Part shown: positions 42,181 to 51,673 of the stretch, piece after piece | Position numbering within the stretch: position 1 is the first letter of the stretch | Layout of the letters: the number at the start of each line of letters is the position of its first letter | NCBI GenBank assembly: GCA_947382645.1 | Contig: CANDAE010000006.1 | Span: 74,863-138,862, forward strand | Direction of reading: 5' to 3' | Length of the DNA stretch: 64,000 nucleotides | Source of the DNA: Suilimivivens sp009774465 | Lineage (GTDB): Bacteria > Bacillota > Clostridia > Lachnospirales > Lachnospiraceae | The notes under the pieces: model-generated | Database searches by the model: none | Told to the model about the DNA's origin: nothing | Seen by the model: only the letters and a program-made list of their open reading frames with translations | Position numbers and translations under genes: made by a program

Positions 42181-43863
42181 TTAGCCTTTACGCAGATTAA
42201 ATTTATGTACGGCAACCTTAAGTTCCTGTGCATGATCATTCAGCTTCATAGCTGATGACGCCGAGGTTTCTGCTGTGGCAGCGTTGGTCTGAACAACATC
42301 TGCAATCTGCTCCATTCCCTGCTTTAACTGTCTAAGCGACTGCACCTGCTGCAATGCAGAATCTGCAATCTGATCTACCAGTTCCGTTGTTTTATGTGCA
42401 CCGGCAACTCCCTCTGCAAGAGCTTGTCTGGTATCTGCTGACAATTCATTTCCCTGTTGAACCAGTTTCATTGAATTTTCAATTAGTTCAGTAATGTTCT
42501 GCGCTGCTGCTGCACTTTTATTTGCAAGGCTCTGCACCTCGTCTGCTACTACTGCAAAGCCTTTTCCGGCTTCTCCGGCATGGGCGGCTTCAACAGAGGC
42601 ATTTAGTGCCAGAATATTGGTCTGGAAAGAAATATCTTCAATCGTTTTAATAATTCCCCCAATTTGTCTGGATGCCTTGGAAATATCTTCTATCGCAGTA
42701 GTCAAATCCTCCATTTTCCGATTGCTGATTTCCAACTGGGTAATTGCATTGTTTGAATAATCTCTTGCGTTATCCGCATCCTTTGAGGTTCTGTCTACCT
42801 GACCTGATATTTCCTGAACACTGGCAGATAACTGCTGTACTGCAGCTGCCTGTTCCACAGCTCCGCTTGAAAGTGTCTGGGCTTCATCATTCATCCTGTT
42901 TGATTCAAGCAACACCTGATCCGCAGTGAGATTAATCTGTGAAAGTGCATGATTTAAAGAGTCTAAAATCTGGCTCATTGCATTTTGAATGGGCAGAAAT
43001 TCTCCCCTGTAATCTATATCAATAGTAAGATCCATATTTCCCTGTGCCATCTGCGCCAGTTTAGAATCTATATCATAGATATATTTTTTTAATTCACGTT
43101 TGGTTTCATGTATAGATTCCACCAGCATTCCAATTTCAGAAGTATTGGAACGCAGAGGAAATTCTGCCGAAAGATTACCTTTGGAAATCTCCTGCATTTG
43201 ACCGCTGACACGAATAACAGGACGTAAAATTTTTATTCTTGTAACCAGCATTACCGTAATTTGAAGAACTGCCACCAGAATCAATGCCAAAAACATGGAA
43301 ATCTTAATTGACTCAGCAGATGCTGCCAGTTCATTAACCTGTGACGAGGTTCGCTTATCCAGATCATCCAGAAACTGTTCCTTCAAGGAATTAATCTGTG
43401 CAATGGAAGTACTGTAATCTTCTCCATACACATAATTAAGCGCTTCCTGCATCTTTCCTGCCTGAACATTATTCATCGCCTCTTCTTCAAGAGGAACCAG
43501 TTTATTGGAAAGCGCAGACATATCATCAATCAGCTTCTGCTCTTCTTGCGTAATGCCGATTTCCTGCATGGCGGCAACACCTAAATCTCTGTTTTTCAAA
43601 TGATTGATTTCATTCCAATAATTATCATAGTGTTCCTGATTTCCGGTTGCAGCAAATGCCCGAACCTCATTTGTAAGATACGCGGAACCATTCATAAAAC
43701 GATTGGCATTATAAGTAAGTAAAAATCTTTCTTCGCTGGCTTTATTCAATTGGTTGCTCACTCTGCCATAGGAAATCAAAGATAACACCATAAACACAAG
43801 TGCAATAATTGAAATTCCATTAAACAGATAAATTAACAGTGACTGATTAATTGCTTTTTTCAT
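42181..43863 (-). CDS. membrane methyl-accepting chemotaxis protein (4HB type)
   Basis: The protein is 560 residues from ATG 43863, which has AAGGAG 8 bases upstream; the longer frame adds an unrelated hydrophobic leader. Membrane helices at about 8-32 and 190-212 flank a helical ligand domain of the four-helix-bundle type. HAMP is next, then a signalling domain with the hairpin tip TNILALNASVEAAHAGEAGK. It should signal through CheW/CheA. No che genes are in the window. The ligand is unknown. Confidence 0.92.
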   Translation of the reverse strand: MKKAINQSLLIYLFNGISIIALVFMVLSLISYGRVSNQLNKASEERFLLTYNANRFMNGSAYLTNEVRAFAATGNQEHYDNYWNEINHLKNRDLGVAAMQEIGITQEEQKLIDDMSALSNKLVPLEEEAMNNVQAGKMQEALNYVYGEDYSTSIAQINSLKEQFLDDLDKRTSSQVNELAASAESIKISMFLALILVAVLQITVMLVTRIKILRPVIRVSGQMQEISKGNLSAEFPLRSNTSEIGMLVESIHETKRELKKYIYDIDSKLAQMAQGNMDLTIDIDYRGEFLPIQNAMSQILDSLNHALSQINLTADQVLLESNRMNDEAQTLSSGAVEQAAAVQQLSASVQEISGQVDRTSKDADNARDYSNNAITQLEISNRKMEDLTTAIEDISKASRQIGGIIKTIEDISFQTNILALNASVEAAHAGEAGKGFAVVADEVQSLANKSAAAAQNITELIENSMKLVQQGNELSADTRQALAEGVAGAHKTTELVDQIADSALQQVQSLRQLKQGMEQIADVVQTNAATAETSASSAMKLNDHAQELKVAVHKFNLRKG

Positions 43864-44057
43864 TTTGCCCACTCCTTTAGCGCTGCCTGGACGCCTTTCA
43901 CTAAATAAATGACCAAAATATCCATTAATCATAAGTGAAAAGATTCCTGAAATATAGTTAATTACTATTAGCTTACAAAAAATACTGAAAAATAGCAACT
44001 CTAAGCATAAAAATAAACATAAAAGTGCCTGAAAATAAAAATATTGTTTCAAAGTAG

Positions 44058-44086
44058 TTGCAAATGTACCGTTTTTTTTTTATTAT
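44058..44086 (+). promoter_or_regulatory. possible promoter of the CZB chemoreceptor gene
   Basis: TTGCAA (44058-44063) and TATTAT (44081-44086) are 17 bases apart in an AT-rich region with a T10 run. I saw no sigma-D (TAAA/GCCGATAA) motility promoter in this 269-base divergent gap, and no c-di-GMP riboswitch core. Confidence 0.4.
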
Positions 44087-44132
44087 AAATCTATATATGA
44101 CTAATTATAAATCAAATGAAAAGAGGTGCTAA

Positions 44133-45500
44133 ATGGCTGGAATCAAGAAAAAAGCAGTACTTATGAAAGCAGTTTCACAACTTAAAGCGGCTGACTACTC
44201 AAAAGAACCTGAATTAAATAATATCTATCAAAGATTATTCCATGCAAGAAAGCAATTTGCAGAAATTTTTGAAATGAATCTTAAAGCAGTCATGCAAATC
44301 AGTTCTTTGGATCTGACAATGCAGTATGAGACACAGAAAATCGTTGATATATCTCATAATGTTGCCAGAGCTGCCGAATCCATTTTTGGCTCTTCCCAAG
44401 AGGATTCTTATTTAGCTGGAAACGCCAATAATCAACATGAAGAATTAGCAGATACCATTGTTAAGGTCTCCTCTGAAACAGAGGAGGTTTATAATAAAAT
44501 AGATGCTTGTCAAAATGAGCTTACTTCTATCAAAGAACTTTCCACACAAACAATTGAAAGTTCTCACAAAATGCAGGAAGATATGGACAATCTGCTTGAG
44601 GTGATCAATTATATGAATCAGGTCATCACAGGAATTGACACCATATCCATGCAGACTAATCTTTTAGCCTTAAATGCTTCTATTGAAGCTTCAAGAGCCG
44701 GCGAAGCCGGACGCGGTTTTGCCGTTGTTGCAACGGAAATCCGCAAGCTTGCAGAAGAAACCCAGCAGTTAACCGGAAATATGCGTGAATTTGTTGAAGA
44801 AATAAAAAATGCTTCTCAGCAAAGTGTTGAAAGCGCTACCGGAACCATAAATGCTCTTGGAACCATGACTGAAAAAATTGGTAATGTATGGGAATTAAAC
44901 AGTGAAAATCAAATACATGTATCTAAAGTCAATGAATCCATGAGCTCTATTGCCGACGTGAGCAAAGAACTCAGCCATTCCATGAACGAAATGGAACGTC
45001 AGTTAAAAGACAGTACGGATTTTATGATGAATGTCAGTCAGGAGTTAAAAAAGGCCACAGAGCCTGTCATTGACATAGAAAAAACTCTGGATAATTCCGT
45101 GAAGCAAATGGGCTCTATGTCAGAGGATGCTTTTTTCCATTTAGAAGATTCAGAATTCTCCAAACAGGTAAAAAATGCAGTAACTGCTCATAAGTCCTGG
45201 CTTAAAAATTTAAGAAAAATGGTGGATGAGCGAAACATCATCCCATTACAGTTGGATTCATCCAAATGCGGATTTGGACATTTTTACTATTCATTAACCC
45301 CCATGAATCCTGCTGTCCGTTCCATTTGGGATACCCTTGGAAATAAACATAAACGCTTCCATAAGTTTGGCGGTGAAGTTATTTCCGCATTAAATTGCGG
45401 AGACTATGCAAAAGCAGAACAAATCTACTATAGTGCAGAAGTATATTCCAGAGAATTGATTGCAGATTTGGAAAAAATTCTACAGATCACAGAATCATAG
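44133..45500 (+). CDS. soluble chemoreceptor with C-terminal CZB zinc-binding domain
   Basis: The 455-residue protein has no membrane helices. Residues 1-110 are a helical input region. The MCP signalling domain has its tip at TNLLALNASIEASRAGEAGR (175-194). The C-terminal CZB domain has His353, Cys379 in SKCGFGHFYYS, and His406/His410 in NKHKRFHKFGG, the 3His-1Cys zinc site. Such receptors sense zinc or oxidants such as hypochlorite through the zinc-bound Cys. It is divergent from the membrane receptor gene. AAGAGGTG lies just before ATG. Confidence 0.93.
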   Translation: MAGIKKKAVLMKAVSQLKAADYSKEPELNNIYQRLFHARKQFAEIFEMNLKAVMQISSLDLTMQYETQKIVDISHNVARAAESIFGSSQEDSYLAGNANNQHEELADTIVKVSSETEEVYNKIDACQNELTSIKELSTQTIESSHKMQEDMDNLLEVINYMNQVITGIDTISMQTNLLALNASIEASRAGEAGRGFAVVATEIRKLAEETQQLTGNMREFVEEIKNASQQSVESATGTINALGTMTEKIGNVWELNSENQIHVSKVNESMSSIADVSKELSHSMNEMERQLKDSTDFMMNVSQELKKATEPVIDIEKTLDNSVKQMGSMSEDAFFHLEDSEFSKQVKNAVTAHKSWLKNLRKMVDERNIIPLQLDSSKCGFGHFYYSLTPMNPAVRSIWDTLGNKHKRFHKFGGEVISALNCGDYAKAEQIYYSAEVYSRELIADLEKILQITES

Positions 45501-45570
45501 TAAATATACGTTGTCAGGCAGCATATAAAGCAGCGGATACTACGCTCCGTGCGATATCTTCCTGTAAAAT

Positions 45571-45606
45571 AAATAGACAGCCGAAAATCAGACCGGCTGT
45601 CTATTT
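45571..45606. terminator. bidirectional hairpin terminator between convergent genes
   Basis: A perfect 13-bp stem AAATAGACAGCCG/CGGCTGTCTATTT (45571-45583, 45594-45606) has a 10-base loop. The AT-rich outer stem supplies short T-runs in both directions. It serves the plus-strand CZB receptor and the minus-strand germination gene. Confidence 0.75.
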
Positions 45607-45644
45607 AAACGAAAAGGCGCTTTCCAGGGCTGCCCATATATTTT

Positions 45645-47063
45645 TTACTCTCTTGAACCCGGCAGCCTGTATCTGAACAGCCTTTTGGAAAGCTGTTTCA
45701 AATTGAATGGAACCAGAGGATATATATAACTCTTTCCTGAAACTGTCCGGTTTGTTGCAATTGCCACGATCAAAAGGACGACTGCAGCAATGTATCCCCA
45801 CAGTCCGAAAATTGCAGTTAAAATCAAATTAATAATACGCATGAATTTAATTGCATAACTAAGTTCATAACTTGCCTGTGTATAGTTGGCAATCGCCACG
45901 AATGCCATGTATAACATGATTTCTGCGTTAAACCATCCACTGTTTACCGAAAATTCGCCCAAAACCAGCGCTGCCATTACACTTAAGGGGGTGCTCAACA
46001 TATTAGGTGTATTTACCGCCGCAAGCCGCAGCCCGTCAATCGCAAGCTCCAAAATCAGGAACTGCCAGATCAGAGGAATGTTAATGGTTTCCTTAACCAT
46101 GATAAACTCAAAGCCTGATGGAATCCACTCCGGCCTCTGCATGAGAAGTAAAAAGGTAGGTGTCATAAAATAAGTCAATATTGCAATTAAAAATCTTGAC
46201 AGACGAAGATAGGTACCTGTAATTGGTGGAAAATAATAATCATCAGCCTCCTCCACAATATCAAAAATAGAAGTGGGTGTAATCATTGCAGAGGGGGAAT
46301 TGTCCACCAGGATAACAATATCACCTTCCAGAATCTGTGCAGACGCTGTATCCGGCCTTTCTGTAAATTTAAATTTGGGAAAGGGATTGTACCATTTCTT
46401 TTTATATAAACATTCTGCCAGGCTTTCCTGATTCATGGTAAGGGCATCCACCTGAATCTGTTTGATACGTTCTTTAATTTTATCTAAAAATGCATGATCC
46501 ACTCTGTCATTCATATAGCAAAGCACAATATCTGTCTGGGAGCTGTTTCCTGCATGAAGCATTTCCATATGAAGCTGCGGGCTTCTGATTCTGCGTCGAA
46601 TCAATGCTGTATTAAATACAATCGTTTCAACAAATCCATCTTTAGAGCCGCGAAGCACCTTATCTTTTTCAGGTTCTCCCACGCTTCTTGCCGGATAAGT
46701 TCTGGAATCAATCAAAAGGCATTTATCATAACCGTCAATAAAAAGGGCAAACACACCTGACATAATAAAGTACGCAATCTGCTCCCAGTCATCTTTAAGG
46801 TCCACTTCCACGTAAGGAAGGCTTGTCTTGGACATTTCATGGGCATCAGCAGGCATTTCCTCTTCTTTGATATCCATAAAGTATTGCAGCATTTTCTGCA
46901 TCAGTTCATCCTTGCAAAATCCATCAATAAAATACATGCAGGCATTTCTTCCACCGATCTTTATAACCCGGTAAACAATATCAAAACTTTCATCCACAGA
47001 AAGATAATTATTTAAATATTTCATATTTTCAGCCAGTGAAGCACTCATTTTATTTTTATTCAT
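45645..47063 (-). CDS. GerA-family spore germination protein, SpoVAF-like
   Basis: The protein is 472 residues. A cytoplasmic N-terminal half has SFDIVYRVIKIGGRNACMYF and IDGFCKDELMQKMLQYF, features closer to SpoVAF than to GerAA receptors. EGDIVILVDNSPSAMITPTS and PPITGTYLRLSRFLIA introduce a membrane half with about five helices, ending with a basic C-terminus. It acts in the inner spore membrane during germination. No GerB/GerC partners or spoVA genes are adjacent. ATG at 47063 has AAGGAG 7 bases upstream, but this SD is inside a long hairpin. Confidence 0.88.
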   Translation of the reverse strand: MNKNKMSASLAENMKYLNNYLSVDESFDIVYRVIKIGGRNACMYFIDGFCKDELMQKMLQYFMDIKEEEMPADAHEMSKTSLPYVEVDLKDDWEQIAYFIMSGVFALFIDGYDKCLLIDSRTYPARSVGEPEKDKVLRGSKDGFVETIVFNTALIRRRIRSPQLHMEMLHAGNSSQTDIVLCYMNDRVDHAFLDKIKERIKQIQVDALTMNQESLAECLYKKKWYNPFPKFKFTERPDTASAQILEGDIVILVDNSPSAMITPTSIFDIVEEADDYYFPPITGTYLRLSRFLIAILTYFMTPTFLLLMQRPEWIPSGFEFIMVKETINIPLIWQFLILELAIDGLRLAAVNTPNMLSTPLSVMAALVLGEFSVNSGWFNAEIMLYMAFVAIANYTQASYELSYAIKFMRIINLILTAIFGLWGYIAAVVLLIVAIATNRTVSGKSYIYPLVPFNLKQLSKRLFRYRLPGSRE

Positions 47064-47065
47064 AG

Positions 47066-47122
47066 AAAACTCCTTCCACGCACCAATGCTTTCTTTTAGC
47101 ATTATGTGGCAAAAGGAGTTTT
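47066..47122 (-). promoter_or_regulatory. hairpin sequestering the Shine-Dalgarno site of the germination gene
   Basis: On the minus strand AAAACTCCTT (47122-47113) pairs perfectly with AAGGAGTTTT (47075-47066), which contains the SD AAGGAG. Inner pairs CCAC/GTGG and AATGCT/AGCATT extend the stem. The start codon is 2 bases beyond. The plus-strand copy ends in seven Ts, so it also resembles a terminator in that direction. Translational control or attenuation is inferred. Confidence 0.6.
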
Positions 47123-47149
47123 TTTATACTTATATAAAATATTTTATCA

Positions 47150-47584
47150 CTACTGTTTTCCAGTGCTGCCAAAGCCTCCCCTGTCCATTCCCTGCAAAGC
47201 TGTTACTTCCTGAAAAACAATTTTAGGCTGATTTTCAACAATCCTGAACTGACAAATTCTGTCATTACAGGAAATATGGGTATCCCGCATGGCATAGACC
47301 GGCATAAACCACTGGTCATTATCTCCACAGTAAGAACAGTCGACTACCCCCTGGTGATTTGTCTGAATAATACCGAAGTTTTTAAAAGTAGAACTTCTTG
47401 GGACAATATGCGCCTCATAGCCAGCCGGAAGTTCCATTGCAACTCCAAGAGCAATCAGCCTGAATTCACCCTGTTTTAAATCCACATCCTCGGCGGAACG
47501 AAGGTCTATCCAGTCGGACTTTCCATCTATATAGGTGAGCTTATCTATTTTATCTGTAAAATATTTAATTTTAATTGTTTCCAT
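47150..47584 (-). CDS. dut: dUTP diphosphatase
   Basis: The 144-residue trimeric-type dUTPase hydrolyses dUTP to dUMP and pyrophosphate, protecting DNA and feeding dTMP synthesis. Motifs are IDLRSAED (I), PRSSTFKNFG (II), HQGVVDCSYCGD (III), DRICQFRIV (IV) and RGGFGSTGKQ (V). It follows nrdG by 20 bases, which links dNTP production and dUTP cleansing in one nrdD-nrdG-dut transcript. Confidence 0.93.
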   Translation of the reverse strand: METIKIKYFTDKIDKLTYIDGKSDWIDLRSAEDVDLKQGEFRLIALGVAMELPAGYEAHIVPRSSTFKNFGIIQTNHQGVVDCSYCGDNDQWFMPVYAMRDTHISCNDRICQFRIVENQPKIVFQEVTALQGMDRGGFGSTGKQ

Positions 47585-47604
47585 AATTTAATAAACATGC
47601 CTTT

Positions 47605-48114
47605 CTATGCATAATCGCCGCAGTGTAAAACCGGTATGGCAGGATCTGTCTGCTTCAACGTTTTTTGGACATCAATTACCCGCTGATTGCTGCTTCCCTT
47701 CCATAAAAGCTTATTGTCCTTTTTATCAATCTGAAATTCACCATCAACCAGCACATCCACATACTGCATAATTGCATAATGCAATATATTTTCCCAGGTA
47801 TCGCCTGTATACATCCAAATGGTTTTATCCGGATATTTTTGCTTGATCTCTGCCATAAAATTTCTCACATCCAAACGATTGGCAGCATGAAGCGGATCTC
47901 CTCCTGAAAAGGTTATGCCTGATATATAGCTTTTATCAAGCTGGTCAAAGATTTCCTTTTTAGCAGCATCATCAAAAAGAAGGCCTCCTGCCGGATCCCA
48001 TGTAACAGGATTATGACATTCCTTACAGCAATGGGAGCATCCTGATACCCAAAGCACCACCCGAAGTCCGTCGCCGTTTAACATGTCATCTTTCGTAATA
48101 TTATGATATCTCAT
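47605..48114 (-). CDS. nrdG: anaerobic ribonucleotide reductase activating protein
   Basis: The 169-residue radical-SAM activase generates the glycyl radical in NrdD. The cluster motif is CSHCCKECHNPVTWDP (CxxxCxxC form), followed by ITFSGGDPLHAANR and IWMYTGDTWE. Length is typical. It is 3 bases after nrdD. Confidence 0.97.
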   Translation of the reverse strand: MRYHNITKDDMLNGDGLRVVLWVSGCSHCCKECHNPVTWDPAGGLLFDDAAKKEIFDQLDKSYISGITFSGGDPLHAANRLDVRNFMAEIKQKYPDKTIWMYTGDTWENILHYAIMQYVDVLVDGEFQIDKKDNKLLWKGSSNQRVIDVQKTLKQTDPAIPVLHCGDYA

Positions 48115-48117
48115 CTG

Positions 48118-50295
48118 CTACATGCTCTTCCTTTCTGCAATTTCTGCCATTTTGGCTTCATTCAGCCTTGTATCTCCATGCACTCTGGAATAAGAAAGGT
48201 AACCATTCATACGTTCTATTTTTGTTAAATTTTTACTTCCACATACAGGACATACATCCATTTCAAGCTCCTGGTGGCCGCAGTCATCACAATAAGAAAG
48301 AGATAAATTGACTCCTTCATAAAATCCCATATCCATTGCTCTTCGAATCAATGTTTTGATTGCATCAATATTATAATCAATGGGATATTTTACATACTGA
48401 ATCTTACCGCCATTTGAAAGCTCCCAAAAGCGGTATTCCAAATCCTGCTTTTGAATGGGTGAAATATCCTCAGACACATGGCAATGAAAACTGTTTGAAA
48501 CATATTCTCTGTCAGATACCCCTTCAATAATCCCGTATTTTGCCCGGAACTGCTTTACCTGAAGTCCGCAAAGGCTTTCCGCAGGCGTACCATAAATCGC
48601 ATAAAGATTTCCGTCTTCTTCCTTAAATTCATTAATTTTCTGATTAATATGCTCTAAAACCTCAAGTGCAAACTGTCCGTCCTCTACCAGTGATTTTCCG
48701 TTATACAGCTCCTGCAGTTCATTAAAGGCTGTAATGCCAAAGCTTGCAGTTGCCGACTTAAGGATAGGCTTAATCTTATCGGTGAGCTTTAAATTTCCGT
48801 TTAAAAAGCCTCCCTCGCAATAAGCAAGAGGGTTTGTGGACGCACGCATCTCTCCTAAGTATGCATAAGTTCTTATATGAAGCTGGCGGATTAAATTCAG
48901 ATAATAATCCAGAACTTCATAAAAGTCACGGCTTTCCTGTTTTGACTTTGCCAAAATCATTGGCAGATGAAGGGATACTGCCCCAATGTTAAAGCGTCCC
49001 ACAAATACAGGCTTGTCATTATCGTCAGCAGGATGCATTCCGCCTCTCTCATACCAGGGAGAAAGAAATGCCCGGCAGCCCATAGGAGAAATTACTCTTC
49101 CATACTGCTTGTACATGCTTGCAATGTATCCTTTTCCTGTTAAGGAAAGCCAATCCGGATACATGGTCTTTGCAGAACAATTTACGCCTGCCTCAAAAAC
49201 ATCCTCCAATTCCTTCCCCGGGCCATGAAGATTTTCATCATACAAAAATACAATTTTAGGAAAAAGAACCGGCTTTTTGCACTCCGCCTTTCCCTGTCCC
49301 TTTCTTCTCACATTTAAAAGAGAAATGGTTGCAAGTCTGGCAAATCTTCCCGTTCCAATTCCTGCTGTAACTGTAATAAACGGATAGTCGCCGCGGCTGG
49401 ATGCCACCGTATTAAATTTATATTCCCAGCCCTGAAAGCCCTGCTCAAACTCACGTTTTACATCTGCATAGGCTTCCGCTCTGGCTGTTTCTTCGTCAAT
49501 TCCAAGGTTTAAATACTTCTTACAACTCTTCTGATAGGTTTTTTCCGCATAGGGCTCTAATATTTTATCAACTTCCGGAACTGTAAAACCTCCATACTGC
49601 TGGCTTGCCGCGCTTAAGACAATATCCCCAATCACATCAAATGCAACGTCAAGGGTTTTAGGCTCATTGTACCAGATATTGCCCATTTCAAATCCGCCGG
49701 TAAGTACATTTGCCACATCAAACAGGCAACAGTTCATGGTATCTCTTCTTGCAGACATATCATGAACATAAATATATCCATCCCTGCATGCCTGAATTTC
49801 TTCGGTGGTCATAAAAAACTTCTGGTACAGCTCTTTATTAAACTGATTAAAAATAAGACTCCTTTTGGTAGAAACAAGGGCGCTGTCCGTATTTGCATTT
49901 TCTTTATCGCCAACATACATGATGGACTGGCTTTTTTTATACACATCATCCATCATACGTACAAAATCCTGCTTATAATTCCGATAATCACGATAGCTTT
50001 TGGCAACAATGGGCTTTACATCCTCAAGGGCGCTCTCCACAATATTGTGCATGATTGGAATAGGAATCCGGTCTTCCTCCAGTTCATTTACTTTTTCCAC
50101 CACATACTGACAGATGTGTTCTTTCTCTTCTTCCGTAAACTTCGTCAGGGCCCTGTATGCACTTTTTCCTACAGCGTCAATTACCTTCTGTACGTCAAAA
50201 GCTTCCAGACTTCCATCCTTTTTAATTACCTTGACATTCTTGACCGGTTTAAACACTTCACCATACTTTGCAGTTTCTTCCTGCACACTACTCAT
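48118..50295 (-). CDS. nrdD: anaerobic ribonucleoside-triphosphate reductase
   Basis: The protein is 725 residues from ATG 50295, with GGAGG 8 bases upstream; an in-frame GTG or ATG further up has no site. The N-terminal ATP cone includes VIKKDGSLEAFDVQKVIDAV. The C-terminal zinc site is CDDCGHQE plus CPVCGSKN. The glycyl radical region is ERMNGYLSYSRVHGD. It reduces NTPs to dNTPs without oxygen and is activated by NrdG. Regulation by NrdR is likely from the promoter. Confidence 0.97.
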   Translation of the reverse strand: MSSVQEETAKYGEVFKPVKNVKVIKKDGSLEAFDVQKVIDAVGKSAYRALTKFTEEEKEHICQYVVEKVNELEEDRIPIPIMHNIVESALEDVKPIVAKSYRDYRNYKQDFVRMMDDVYKKSQSIMYVGDKENANTDSALVSTKRSLIFNQFNKELYQKFFMTTEEIQACRDGYIYVHDMSARRDTMNCCLFDVANVLTGGFEMGNIWYNEPKTLDVAFDVIGDIVLSAASQQYGGFTVPEVDKILEPYAEKTYQKSCKKYLNLGIDEETARAEAYADVKREFEQGFQGWEYKFNTVASSRGDYPFITVTAGIGTGRFARLATISLLNVRRKGQGKAECKKPVLFPKIVFLYDENLHGPGKELEDVFEAGVNCSAKTMYPDWLSLTGKGYIASMYKQYGRVISPMGCRAFLSPWYERGGMHPADDNDKPVFVGRFNIGAVSLHLPMILAKSKQESRDFYEVLDYYLNLIRQLHIRTYAYLGEMRASTNPLAYCEGGFLNGNLKLTDKIKPILKSATASFGITAFNELQELYNGKSLVEDGQFALEVLEHINQKINEFKEEDGNLYAIYGTPAESLCGLQVKQFRAKYGIIEGVSDREYVSNSFHCHVSEDISPIQKQDLEYRFWELSNGGKIQYVKYPIDYNIDAIKTLIRRAMDMGFYEGVNLSLSYCDDCGHQELEMDVCPVCGSKNLTKIERMNGYLSYSRVHGDTRLNEAKMAEIAERKSM

Positions 50296-50372
50296 TTTAT
50301 ATCCTCCAATCTCTCCCACACATATGCCAGACACTAAATCTTGTGATTAAAAATGGCGTTTTGAAAAATGCG

Positions 50373-50388
50373 GTACAATATCTAGTAT
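50373..50388 (-). promoter_or_regulatory. NrdR-box-like operator overlapping the nrdD -10
   Basis: ATACTAGATATTGTAC on the minus strand matches 12 of 16 positions of the NrdR box (acaCwATATaTwGtgt). It overlaps the -10 hexamer, as expected for repression. A second box at the usual spacing was not convincing. Confidence 0.6.
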
Positions 50389-50412
50389 AATGAAGCCCCC
50401 GTTATATGTCAA
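50384..50412 (-). promoter_or_regulatory. strong sigma-A promoter of nrdD-nrdG-dut
   Basis: A perfect TTGACA (50412-50407), a 17-base spacer and TATACT (50389-50384) occur on the minus strand, 89 bases before the nrdD start. This is the best promoter in the window. Confidence 0.88.
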
Positions 50413-50467
50413 CTTGAATATAAAATTAATTTAGACAAAAAGCAGATATATAATTTGGTAAAATTTT

Positions 50468-51638
50468 CTACTTTATCATACCTGAAGCTGCAACTGCCAA
50501 AACCGCCTGTTTGATCTCCTCCACAGGCATGGTAAGCGCAAAGCGTACATGTCCTTTTCCCAACTTGCCAAAACTGCTTCCCGGTGTACAAAGTACGCCT
50601 GATTTCTCCAAAAGCTCCATAACAAAAGCCACATCATCTGTGTACCCTTTTGGAATTTTTCCCCAGGCAAACATGGTTCCCTGACTGTCTGGCACATCCC
50701 AGCCAATTTCCCGCAGCCCCCCCGCAGAGAGCGTCTCTTCTTTTCTGATATTCCGCACACCTTTCTTTTATTCCCGCATCAGATCCCTTAAGGGCTGCGA
50801 TAGCGCCATATTGCACCGGCAGAAATGTTCCGTAATCAATCTGGGAGCGGAGTTTTTTGAAATTCTGCACCAGATATTCATTTCCAACTAAAAAGCCGGC
50901 CCTTGCACCTGTATAGTTATAACTTTTTGATAAAGAATAAAATTCCACACAGACTTCTTTAGCACCTGAAAACTGTAAAATAGATTTTCCCGCGTGCCCG
51001 TCATAAATAATGTCAGAATAGGCATTGTCATGTATGATAATAATATGATGTTCCTTCGCCCAGGGAATCAATTCCTCATAAAAGCGGTCCGGCGCAATTT
51101 TACAGACGGGATTCAGTGGATAAGAAACAATCATAAATTTTGTTTTCTGTAAAATTTCCTCATCCATTCCCTTTAAATCAGGCAGATAATCATTCTCTTC
51201 TTTTAATTCATAGGTTCTCACGTCAGCCATTGCCAGTGAAGGGCCTATGGAAAAAATCGGGTAGCCCGGATCGGGCACAAGTACAATATCATCAGGATTG
51301 CAAAGAGACAGTCCAATGTGCGCAATCCCCTCCTGAGAGCCATATACATCAGTAATTTCGCTTTCTTTTAATTCCACATGGTAGCGCTGTTTAAAACGCT
51401 CTATCACAGCCTGGGCAAGCTCCGGCAGCATTTTTAATGCATATTTATAATTTTCCGGTTTTTGAGCTGCTTTCACAACTGCCTCCATAATATGTGGTTC
51501 CGTGGGAAAATCAGGTGTTCCTACGGACAAGTTATATACCTTTTTGCCACTCTTTTCCACTTCTTCCTTTTTCTCATTCAGTAACTGAAAAATTCCTTCT
51601 TCGAACTCTTTCATCCTGTTTGCAACCTGTAAATTCAT
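50468..51638 (-). pseudogene. class I/II PLP aminotransferase, frameshifted at a G7 run
   Basis: The first frame gives about 300 residues of an aspartate/LL-diaminopimelate-type aminotransferase, with SVGTPDFPTEPHIM, YPLNPVCKIA and the PLP lysine in FYSLSKSYNYTGARAGF. At a run of seven Gs (C7 on plus at 50717-50723) it slips into an unrelated tail. The correct C-terminus (LREIGWDVPDSQGTMFAWGK to the end) continues in the next frame, to 50468. Six Gs would restore one open frame. ATG at 51638 is the likely start. It may be a sequencing error, a recent mutation or a slippage switch. Confidence 0.85.
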
Positions 51639-51673
51639 ATTACTACCAATCCCTTTCACACTAATGCTTCTAA

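Noticed and set aside
43864..44132. c-di-GMP riboswitch or sigma-D promoter in the divergent chemoreceptor gap
   Set aside because: No GEMM core and no TAAA/GCCGATAA pair was found; only a possible sigma-A promoter was kept.
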